From positions 1 through 46,242 of the forward strand of contig NW_002238037.1 of NCBI RefSeq assembly GCF_000150955.2: 46,242 nucleotides of DNA, written 5' to 3'. Shown here in pieces: positions 9,293-17,231 of the stretch (positions are counted from its first letter, which is position 1; each line of letters begins with the position of its first letter). The stretch is from Phaeodactylum tricornutum CCAP 1055/1. Lineage: Eukaryota > Bacillariophyta > Bacillariophyceae > Surirellales > Neidiaceae. The translations under genes and the position numbers were made by a program. A model generated the notes under the pieces. The model was not told the DNA's origin, searched no databases, and worked only from the letters and a program-made list of their open reading frames with translations.

Positions 9293-9899
9293 GGGATCTT
9301 CCACTCCGGTACGGTTTTCCCACTTTGCCATGTGCAAAGGCCAGAAATCCTCCAAAGCGGACAATTGCTGCACCGACTACATTAATGCCTTGTCCGTGGC
9401 AGCTTGTTGGAGTTGCTCGCTAGACCTCTTCCTAATGGGTGTGCCTATCATTTGAATGTTGAAGTTGTTTTGGTTGCATGACTGTGAAAATTAGAAATTT
9501 CCAAATGTTGGACGGACCGTGAGGTTTTGGATGTTGCATCATACACTGTCACTGCCAGCCAGAAATTTTGATTAGGCGGGTGTTTCGGTAGGGTGTTTTC
9601 ACAGCGTCACTTTACATTAGTAAGGATTTGAAAAAGATTTTATTGCTTTAGAAAAGAAGTATTGTTCTCCGGGTTAACCAAGAGGGTTTACTTATGTTGT
9701 TGGACACTGAACCCAGAGGAATTACTTACAACATCGGACAGTGAACTGGGAGGGAATACTTATATGTCGCACTGTGAACTCAGAGGGAATATTTATATGT
9801 CGCACTGTGAACTCAGAGGGTTAACTTATGAGGAGTTTTTAGATAGATTTTATACATCATTGTAGGAAAGTACTACTCTGGGTTCTCCCTCCCCTTAGG
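9293..9899 (+). repeat. Family B long repeat, copy 3
   Basis: Near-identical copy of 4591-5194, ending in CTCTGGGTTC, pyrimidines and CTTAGG (9894-9899). The left neighbour differs from that of the other copy, so the shared start near GGATCTTCCACT is a real boundary of either the element or a duplicated block. Confidence 0.75.
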
Positions 9900-9956
9900 A
9901 TGAAGTTTATACAGCCAGGCATACCCTTACTTCTCCGGGATCTTCCTGCCCTTAGG
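9900..9956 (+). repeat. Family A element, 3' end only
   Basis: Only the last 57 bp of a family A element: TTATACAGCCAGGCATAC, then CTCCGGGATC (the exact reverse complement of the A unit head GATCCCGGAG), pyrimidines and CTTAGG. It starts directly after the CTTAGG of the family B copy. Confidence 0.7.
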
Positions 9957-10109
9957 TATCCCTGTGCAGTAACTACAACCCTATTTGATATCCCAGTGCA
10001 ATTTGTTGATATCCCAGTGCAATTGCTTATATAAAATGTGATCCCAGTGTAAAATTAAAATACGCATTCATGTTTATTTTTACAACACCCGGATATCTTT
10101 TTCCTTAGG
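9957..10109 (+). repeat. Family D repeat element, copy 1
   Basis: Starts TATCCCTGTGCAGTAAC right after CTTAGG. It has units GATATCCCAGTGCAATT (two copies) and a GATCCCAGTGT variant, an AT-rich loop, then ACACCCGGATATC, which pairs with GATATCC..TGT, a pyrimidine tract and CTTAGG. No coding capacity. Confidence 0.7.
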
Positions 10110-10186
10110 GAGTACGGCGATATCCCAGTGTAAAGATAAAATATTCATGTCTATTTTTACAACACCCGGATATTGTTTTCCTTAGG
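10110..10186 (+). repeat. Family D repeat element, copy 2 (minimal, about 77 bp)
   Basis: A single unit GATATCCCAGTGT, an AT-rich loop and ACACCCGGATATT, followed by pyrimidines and CTTAGG. It is the smallest version of the design in the window: one stem, one loop and the end motif. Confidence 0.7.
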
Positions 10187-10352
10187 GACCGAAAGCTGAC
10201 ATGGAGTAACTTTACAGTTAACCCTTTTTGAATCCCAGTGGGAATTTTTCGGATCCCAGTGGGACTTGTTCAGTAAAAAATGAATCCCTGTGTAAAGATA
10301 AAATATACATTCATGATTAAATTTACTACACTGGGATCTCCTTTTCCTTAGG
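10187..10352 (+). repeat. Family C element, 3' portion, copy 3
   Basis: Holds the C unit array (AATCCCAGTGGG, GATCCCAGTGGG, ATCCCTGTGTA), then CTACACTGGGATC, pyrimidines and CTTAGG. It lacks the 350-bp 5' portion seen in the two long C copies. Confidence 0.7.
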
Positions 10353-10465
10353 GTACGTAGCCGCATGTAGCACAAATCTGTCAATCTTGACCACTGACCC
10401 CGTTAGCGGTTTGTGTGCCCCGGCTACTATCCGCCTCCTAGTCCGGCTAGTGACCAGCTTGTAAG

Positions 10466-12091
10466 CTAGCCACCGGTCACCATGTGGGGTTTCGCTCCAC
10501 GAAGTTCCCGCCTATAAGGCTTCGACTCAGATGTTACTCCAATGTGGTCATACTCTTCATCGTCATTGTATGATATTCCCAGTCGAAACCCCGACGTTTT
10601 GTACGGTGCACCACATCTCTCTTCTGACGCACCGGTTTCCCTACATCTAAGTTCATATCCATCACTAACCGTCCTGGGCAATGATAGCGGAAGCGGAGCG
10701 GAAGCAAACTTTAATCCGGCGTATACTGCTGTGGTTACCAGCAATAATCCTACCGCATACAAGCATTGGCTGTTGTAGCTAACCACTTGGCCGTATATCG
10801 GTAGCTCCTGCTCTCCTACCGTAACGTTCCGCACCCCGTTCGCGAGCAGAGCTAGAGCAACGGTCACATACCGCCGTGGACTTCTCTGCGTCATTATCTC
10901 GTCGATACCAAACCAATCCGGCGTAAAGTTTTCTGAAAATACGTATCCCTGCGATGTCTGGCTAGCTGCCCAACATGGTATGTTCTCACGATCAGTGCCG
11001 TAACGCCCCCCAGCGACTGTGTCTAATGCGCACACGGCTCTTACAAAGACTGCGCACTTTGTTTTACCTGACAATGTCAAACCGGCCATCTCCGCCAATT
11101 GAGAGGCACAACTACTTGCGAAGTCCGATATTACACGTACACGTGTGTATTGTTGGGACGTCCCGTTCACTAATTCAATCCCCATTGGATCAAGTATCCT
11201 GCTCTCAGTGGTGAAAAGAGACGAAGAAATCCTCGTCGATGATGTGTTTAACCTCATCGGAGCCGCAGTCTGCACGTTGGCGTCTTCTATCCATGTAGGG
11301 TACGGTATTAGGCCGACTTCCCTAATCCCCCATGGGTTGTCGGTTTCTTCCGCGTACCAAGTTGGTTGGCTATTTTCACACGTTGTCAAGGGGATGTCAG
11401 ACATGTTTAATCCATATCTGTCTTCGCGGACGGGGTCCCTGTAGAGTGCCGCGTAGCTCACTGAGGTCGTTGCCACATGTGCGCAGACCGCTGATGACTT
11501 GGTATGCAAAGCGAAGGGCCTATCAAACCTGGCACCTACTAGTGTTGTTGTGACGTGTTCGCCTCTTGCCACCCCCTCCCATACTGCGTCGGGCCCAAAA
11601 AACACTGGCTCTTCGGGTGTGAGTCCCGGGTATGTACCGCTTAAGACCTCTTCCGCCAATGCCCTGTCCAGGCGTACAATTTTCTCACAATCTCCCTCGC
11701 AAAGTCCGTCGTTCGAAGGGAACTGAGGCAGGACTGAAAAAATCCTTCCCTTTCCTATTACTCTGGTGACACCGGCCGTGGTGCCTGTTACTCCCTCTGT
11801 TACCTCCAATCCTAACTGGAACAGTCCTGGGACAAATGCAATGGTGACCATGCTTACCGACAACAGCGAAAACATGAAGTTCCACTTGGTAGGAGACCTT
11901 AGAGATTTTGCCACGGTCTGTAGAGTGCTTTCTTGGTCTGTAGTGACAGAGTTTCCTTTAAAGACCGAGAGTTTGCGGAGACCGTAGGTCGCTGACGCTC
12001 CCAGTGAAATGGTTGCTACCACCAACAACTGGAACACCACGTCGACCGTGAAAACAACAAGTGCCGGCGGGAGTGTTCCAAAAAACGTCAT
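10466..12091 (-). CDS. Hypothetical multi-pass membrane protein (541 aa)
   Basis: An uninterrupted single exon from ATG 12089-12091. Hydrophobic segments lie at about 9-31, 72-95 and 444-463, with a weaker one near 400-415. The long region between the second and the C-terminal segments is rich in Cys and carries several N-glycosylation sequons (NMS, NTS, NGT, NFT, NVT), which suggests an extracellular or lumenal domain of about 300 residues. The C-terminal tail (about 80 residues) is acidic and polar and probably cytosolic. I recognise no family. The gene lies 114 bp after the CTTAGG end of a repeat chain. Its long, clean frame amid decayed DNA suggests it is under selection or arrived recently. 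Confidence 0.65.
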   Translation of the reverse strand: MTFFGTLPPALVVFTVDVVFQLLVVATISLGASATYGLRKLSVFKGNSVTTDQESTLQTVAKSLRSPTKWNFMFSLLSVSMVTIAFVPGLFQLGLEVTEGVTGTTAGVTRVIGKGRIFSVLPQFPSNDGLCEGDCEKIVRLDRALAEEVLSGTYPGLTPEEPVFFGPDAVWEGVARGEHVTTTLVGARFDRPFALHTKSSAVCAHVATTSVSYAALYRDPVREDRYGLNMSDIPLTTCENSQPTWYAEETDNPWGIREVGLIPYPTWIEDANVQTAAPMRLNTSSTRISSSLFTTESRILDPMGIELVNGTSQQYTRVRVISDFASSCASQLAEMAGLTLSGKTKCAVFVRAVCALDTVAGGRYGTDRENIPCWAASQTSQGYVFSENFTPDWFGIDEIMTQRSPRRYVTVALALLANGVRNVTVGEQELPIYGQVVSYNSQCLYAVGLLLVTTAVYAGLKFASAPLPLSLPRTVSDGYELRCRETGASEERCGAPYKTSGFRLGISYNDDEEYDHIGVTSESKPYRRELRGAKPHMVTGG

Positions 12092-13105
12092 CTTAGGGCT
12101 AAAACCTTCCTGAAACTACCGGTGGACTGGTTTGCCGAAGAGCTCTACTGCTCCTATATCTCCTATCTAGATGAATTTTGTTCCCTGTCTCTCCTCTTGC
12201 TCTTTGTTATCTCCAAATGACCTAGAGTGAAAAACTTCTGGTTGCTAGGCTGTCCGGTCACAGGGAGCACTTTTCAAGCTTTTTATACCTCCCTGGATCT
12301 TTTATTTGCCTGTGGGAGTTTCTTGGAAATGGTCAGAGGAATTGAAAAATCATCTGTTGCTGTTATGGTGTTGAAGGTGACTGGAATCTATTTGTAAGAG
12401 AAAAAAGGACCTGACAGGAATACTGGCAAAATCTTTTCTTTTGTGTCCAGGCTTTTTTGAGTGGTGATCTCATGTTCATAATTCCCCAACTGAGTCACCA
12501 AAATAAAATCACAAATATTGCATTACTTTCTGTAAGTTAACAGTTCATAGATGCTCGTTGGAAACATTTTTGATGATGCGGGATCGCTCAAATACGATTT
12601 GATGATGCGGGATCGCTCACTGTTACCTACGATTTCTTTGTACAGGAATATTAAGCTTTGCGAACTCTCCCATGCTTTGGCTTCTCTGCCTCATCCCAGA
12701 GGGAAACATTCGTTTTCTGTCACGTGATGCATACTCGCTTTTCAAAACTAACATGCAAGGAACAACATATTCCTGATCACCAAATGTTATTTTTCAGTGA
12801 AGTGGAAACAAGGCCAAGATCTAGAGCTAGTAGTCTAGAAAAGTGATACGATGCTAATAACTAAGCAATTTATCTATATAGTAGTATCAAAATTTAGCAG
12901 CTCATGACTATAATTTATCTTTGGGGAATCTCATCATTTTCAGAGTAGTAAAAAGGAAGTCAAAAAATGTCTATTGGCAAATTTTCCAAAGCATCCGTGC
13001 GCAAATTTTGATAGTCTCACGGCGCTTCAGATTTCTCTTCACACAGTCTACACTCATTTTTTACTGGACTACCAAGAAAAAGAATATGGACTATACTTAC
13101 CATGC
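12092..13105. other. Intergenic region; 20-bp direct repeat
   Basis: No credible gene. The 20-bp sequence TGATGATGCGGGATCGCTCA occurs at 12571-12590 and again at 12600-12619. The part adjoining 12091 should contain the promoter of the minus-strand membrane ORF. TTTTTATACC-like AT stretches near 12275-12290 are too weak to call. Confidence 0.6.
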
Positions 13106-13430
13106 TTACCAGGCGCCGCCTCCGAAGTTACCACCACCACCATAGCCGCCTCCTCGGCCGTAGCCGCCACCTCCGTAGCCTCCGCCACCGTAGCCACTGC
13201 TGCCGCCTTGTCCACGATCATTGCCACTTTTGCTGCGTACATCACGACTGCCAAAACCTCCGCCACCGCCGCCACGACGGCCGCCTCCTCCTCGACCACC
13301 TCCGCCGCTACTACGGCCGCCACTAAACTGGCACATTTCATTGAGCCAACGGGGAACATCCTGCTCATTCTCGTCGAGAAGATCGCGCAGCTCGCGGACA
13401 ACACCCGTATTGCTCTCGTAAACGTAAATC
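13106..13430 (-). pseudogene. C-terminal fragment of a DDX3/Ded1-type DEAD-box RNA helicase
   Basis: The minus-strand reading VVRELRDLLDENEQDVPRWL is followed by a Gly-rich tail with GFGSRDVRSK and repeated YGGGG, ending NFGGGAW. This matches the end of the DDX3/Ded1 family, where helicase motif VI and a short helix (L..LL.EA.QEVP.WL) precede an RGG/GFG-rich tail ending in Trp. No helicase motifs lie upstream on the minus strand: beyond about 13430 the frame loses similarity. The full gene must be elsewhere, so this is a truncated copy. The stop is followed by GTAAG-like donor sequences (near 13090-13105), arguing for a genomic rather than a spliced, polyadenylated copy. The frame is still open for 144 codons but is probably not a gene. 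Confidence 0.7.
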
Positions 13431-13737
13431 TGAACCCCATTAGACGTGAAAAGCCAGAAAATTTCAACAGAAACCGAAAATACACATATGCTGTGTAACA
13501 TGGATGGGAAATTGGAGTTGACACCTTCGGAAAAATTCACGACGCGAACAAGCTGTTTTTGCCCGCAAGTTTTTTTTCTTGGAACGCAGTTGCAATGATC
13601 AGAACAGAAGATGGTATGACGAAAACCACGTCCTAAAAATATTAACTGCGGGAACCGTGATCAAAGTTGTCCGGCTGGGAAGCAATTGGCTGTGTTTGTT
13701 TTTACATTGGTTGGGATTGGTTGAGTTGGTGCTGTCT

Positions 13738-13862
13738 GTGGTGACAACAAGAACAGCACTGATGACGACGAAAACAGCAGCAATGACGACGACGAGAACA
13801 GCGGCGACGGCGGCGGCAGCGCAAACAACAAACAACTTTGACAACAACAATGGCAAAACCAA
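13738..13862 (+). repeat. Low-complexity GAC/GAA/CAG-rich stretch
   Basis: An imperfect triplet repeat of GACGACG, AACAGC, GGCGGC and AACAAC. In one plus-strand frame it reads as an acidic run (DDDENSSNDDDENSGDGGGS), and the other frames give poly-Thr/Ala. It could be a remnant of a coding region but is too simple to assign. Confidence 0.6.
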
Positions 13863-14109
13863 ATTTGTTGACCTGGGACAAAGAAACCCTTTGTTGGCTG
13901 CAACTGCCCACGTGTGCTGTCAAACGGCACAATGCAAGCGTGCCGTTCGGAGCGAACGAAGGGATTTTTAACAATGGAAAAGGCCGTCCTGCAATCGCAA
14001 CGGAGGAAACGGAAGGCAATGATACCAAAGCCGTACCCTACAAATCAAGAATATGAACACTATTGATAGATATCCTTTCAATTGCGAAGGGTTGACCAAA
14101 GTCGGTGTC

Positions 14110-14400
14110 GGTAATATTGGATCACTCTATCTGTGACAGCAGGAAACCTTGCTTGGCTAAAGTAGCCCATGAGTTCTGCTATCCGTCGCAAACAACACTT
14201 TCCCTCTCTCTACCCATGATGGGAGTGACCAAGAAAGTTGCAGGTGCGGGCAGTGTAGGGGGGTGAACAAGTAATGCCAAATAGAATCCACCATAGAAAT
14301 AGAAGATAAATTAATCATCAAACAAAATGCAACCAACATGTGTAGCAGCTATAGATACTACAAGCAAACTGAGAAAGCGTAACAAAGTCGAGTTATAAAG
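14110..14400 (-). repeat. Unclassified repeat R2, copy 2
   Basis: Diverged copy of 8771-9060. It is followed at its right by a coiled-coil-like coding remnant, as in the other copy, so the repeat probably extends to about 14686. Confidence 0.6.
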
Positions 14401-14419
14401 AAGACTACTTGATGTTATT

Positions 14420-14686
14420 CCTGTAAAGCCCAGGCTGTCAATAGGGCCAGCACAACTGTTTCGTATTGCTCGATTTGGGACGTCGTTTGCATCTTGCTCG
14501 ACCGTCGCTCCTTTTGTTTGTTCTCCTTCCTGTTTGTCCGACAAGGCGGCTAGTACTTGCTTTAGCGCTTCTTCGAAATTCTGCTGCTCCTGGTGCGCTG
14601 CTTGCATCTGCTCCTGGAGTTTCTTGTAGAACAGTTTGACATTGTCTTCCCCATTCTGGGGAACAACAAAAGAGCGGGCGGGTCCG
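14420..14686 (-). pseudogene. Coiled-coil protein fragment
   Basis: The minus-strand frame from 14686 reads FVVPQNGEDNVKLFYKK, then QEQMQAAHQEQQNFEEALKQ and VLAALSDKQEG, a convincing amphipathic, Gln/Glu-rich helix. It then runs into R2 without a start or a known domain. The right-hand end is cut sharply by the family C repeat starting at 14687. It could be a gag-like or capsid-like remnant of the R2 repeat. No family is recognised. Confidence 0.4.
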
Positions 14687-15190
14687 TCGCGAAATAAGCA
14701 CCAGATTTCGTAAAACGCTCCGAATTACACTCCAAATCACCGCACTGCATGATCACCAGTCTTCTCTGATGTTAGCCTAGCCTATCTGCAAAAAAACATC
14801 CGCGGTCGATGCTGTTCGCTTGCTACATTGTAGATGCAAACTGGGTGCCGTGAGTGTTTCTGTTGTAAAATTTCACGAAAGAACGATTCTCTACTAGCTA
14901 GAAGCTGTATCAACGGCGAGTCCATTTTGGCCGACACTGACTGTTCACAGTTGTACGTAAGCAACACAAAACACAGACGCGATTTACGGAAGAACGACCG
15001 ACTGTGAAAGGTGTTCGCCAGACGTCAGCCAGTCAGGTATCCCTGTGGAGTAACTTTCACCGTTTTTGAATCTCAGTGGGAATTTTTTGGATCCCAGTGG
15101 GATGCGTTAAGTAAAAAATGAATCCCTGTGTAAATATAAAATATACATTCATGTATAAATTTACTACACAGGGATTTCCTTTTGCTTAGG
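14687..15190 (+). repeat. Family C long repeat, copy 2
   Basis: Near-identical to 7625-8131. The stem is exact here: ATCCCTGTGTA near 15121 pairs with TACACAGGGAT near 15164-15174, followed by a pyrimidine tract and CTTAGG (15185-15190). The next bases (GAACCGCTG) belong to a copia gag fragment. Confidence 0.75.
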
Positions 15191-15265
15191 AACCGCTGAA
15201 GGATTTATTTTGCATTGGAAAATCATCTTCGCATTTACAACGACACGGTCCCGGTTACAGAGAAG
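15189..15265 (+). pseudogene. 77-bp copia gag fragment
   Basis: Identical, apart from one missing A, to 18069-18146 within the gag region of the neighbouring retroelement (AACCGCTGAAGGATTTAT to GTTACAGAGAAG). It sits exactly between the CTTAGG end of the family C repeat and the left edge of the duplicated 8.2-kb block, sharing AAG/AAGG with both sides. Confidence 0.85.
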
Positions 15266-15810
15266 GCGCAAAAGAAGTACGGCACACTGCCTCTCTTCTC
15301 CTCTGTCAGTAACATAACTAGTAGCTCCAAATTGGAAACGACTCATGACAACCTAGCTAGGGGAACATTGTACGGCCAGAAACCATAAGAATCAAATCCT
15401 TTCATGGGACTCCTAAAACGTCGTTGAGGAAACGTTCTTTTACCCGTTTCTTTCTCAAGTCTGTTCACTGCCGAGCAGGCACAGCCGTTGCACAAAGCAT
15501 TTATCATGATCAAGTACATGCTGGTGTTGCTTACTTTTCGTACAATGAAGTTTTGGTGCAAGGATTGATGTGTTTGTATCTTTTGATTGCCTCTGTTTAC
15601 TTTGCGTTGACAACGTACGGTCCTGTAGTGTGCCGCTTGGTCTTTTGTGCCGAAAGGCGAGCGCGGGCCCCGGAGTCTGTAATTGCAGTCAATATTTTCC
15701 ATTATCCTTGGCCCTTTCAATATCACCAAAGTCGTCAACCGTCCATTCGATCGTTGAGTACGGCCTTGCGGTTGGATGCTCTGCAGAATTTGCATCCCAC
15801 TCAGGTACCC
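15265..15810 (+). repeat. Duplicated flank of the retroelement, left copy (matches 32809-33354)
   Basis: 546 bp lying left of the 5' LTR, nearly identical to 32809-33354 (for example, C/T at 15620). In the right-hand block this is ordinary DNA upstream of the Rab prenyltransferase gene plus an older repeat. About 340 bp (roughly 15362-15700) also occur inverted at 42251-42587. Frames open on both strands, but no recognised gene. Confidence 0.85.
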
Positions 15811-16490
15811 TGTCACGGTATAGTACCATGCGACATGTCTCCTAGTGATGTCCGTCCTCTAGACGTCAACACGGTGAACGGCGGTTGGAGTGTTCATAAG
15901 GGAGAAGTGAGTCGTATGGAAGTTAACTCGGTCTTATTGCATGAAATTCCTATATACAATGATGTATCGTGCGTTGGAGAGAACGCGACTGAACATGTCG
16001 TGTTCTGACAGTGGCAACGGAGTGGGACTGACAATACTTATTGCCCGACTAACGGATGTAAATGGATGCGCTCCATTTCCCGCGGCATGCATGTTATGAA
16101 AGGTATTTCCGGTTCCACTATAAGTATATGTGAGCGCGCGTCATGGTATAAGGATACTATGATGGAAGAAAGATATTTGTGTACGTTTGAGTTTGTTCCT
16201 CAGGTTTTGTTGTATCTTGGCAAATCGGAGGAGCAACAAGAATTAGTTTATAGCACTAATTCTTCAATCATTGTTTTATAAGTTCTTTGATCCGCATTGC
16301 TAGTTTACGCATAGGTCCTCGTATCCGCTGCCTAACCCAAGGGGAGCGTCGCCAACGAGTAGAGTTTTACAGTCCCTAAGTCCCTTAGGTGTATCGCCGG
16401 TCGTTTGTAATAACGCCCTCTCTTGTTTACCAGGCTCTGTTCCTAACAGCGCTTCTGTCCATACGGTGTACATTGGTGTATATCGTAACA
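15811..16490 (+). repeat. 5' LTR of copy 1
   Basis: 680 bp, TGTCAC...GTAACA. It contains the promoter by analogy with other LTRs, but I could not place a TATA box with confidence. A 66-codon frame at the start of U3 is also read as the tail of pol in the 3' LTR. Confidence 0.9.
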
Positions 16491-17231
16491 GATTAACAGT
16501 CTTGGTTTCTCGTCAAACCACTGCTGCTTATCGCGCAGAATTTGGTAAACCCACCTTGAGTCCGTCTCAAGGAAACGTCGAGCTTGGTACCAGCGTACCT
16601 CGTCCGATAACACTGCCTACATTGTTTGTGTTGCATAAAGTATCAGAGGTGTCTAAGGAGACATTTATCGGCTTGTGTTCCGCATCCTTGGAAGCTGCTA
16701 CCACCATCCTCCTGACCACTGGTATTGAAAACCCATTAGTACTTCAGGGTTTGTCAGTAAGTCGTCTCGGCCTCCCTACTTCCTCGGAATAACCGGCACT
16801 GGAAATCGTCTAGGTTTTCTTCTGGATTTGCCAGTGGGTTGTTTCGTGATTACGGGTTCTCTTGCCAAGTGAGGTATTTGATACCAATAGGCTTGGAAGA
16901 CCAATCCTGATTCCGGTTCGGACGGGTATACTCACCGGTTAATAAGAGTACGGGGGGGGGGACTAATCAACCCTTCGATAGTTATTGGCACGGAGCGATA
17001 TCACGCACAGCAGTAACACTGCCACCAAGGTGGTAGAAGGGAGTGAACCAGTGCTGGCAACGTCCACTGGTGTAGGGTCAAAAAAAGAAGTCCGCTTAGT
17101 TACAGCGAAGGACCTGAAATATAGTGGAAGACCTAACCCCGGAACGCTACCGACCCGGCTACCCAGCCCAACTCAAGACCTGACCCGGCTATCCAGCCCA
17201 ACCCAAGACCTGGTTGGTTACCCATTTCAAT
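16491..17231 (+). other. Untranslated leader of copy 1
   Basis: About 740 bp between LTR and gag. There is no typical copia primer-binding site (complement of initiator tRNA-Met) right after the LTR; the sequence there is GATTAACAGTC. A short tandem repeat (GACCCGGCTA.CCAGCCCAAC) occurs at 17152-17210, a G10 run at 16952-16961 (G9 in copy 2), and a frame open to 16792. The same leader is present in copy 2. Confidence 0.6.

Noticed and set aside
11145-11444. Several plus-strand ORFs of 70-100 codons opposite the 541-aa membrane gene
   Set aside because: All are shadows of the intact minus-strand frame.
13069-13524. Ala/Val-rich and His/Arg-rich ORFs across the Gly-rich helicase tail
   Set aside because: They are other-frame readings of the GGX repeat and have no independent support.
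15424-16008. 194-codon plus-strand ORF joining flank and 5' LTR, and the antisense 157-codon ORF
   Set aside because: They cross the flank-LTR boundary, so the joined frames arise by chance from the insertion. The inverted third copy breaks off at a different point.
16466-16792. 108-codon ORF at the start of the retroelement leader
   Set aside because: No ATG start, overlaps the LTR end, and no domain; preserved in both copies only because they are near-identical.
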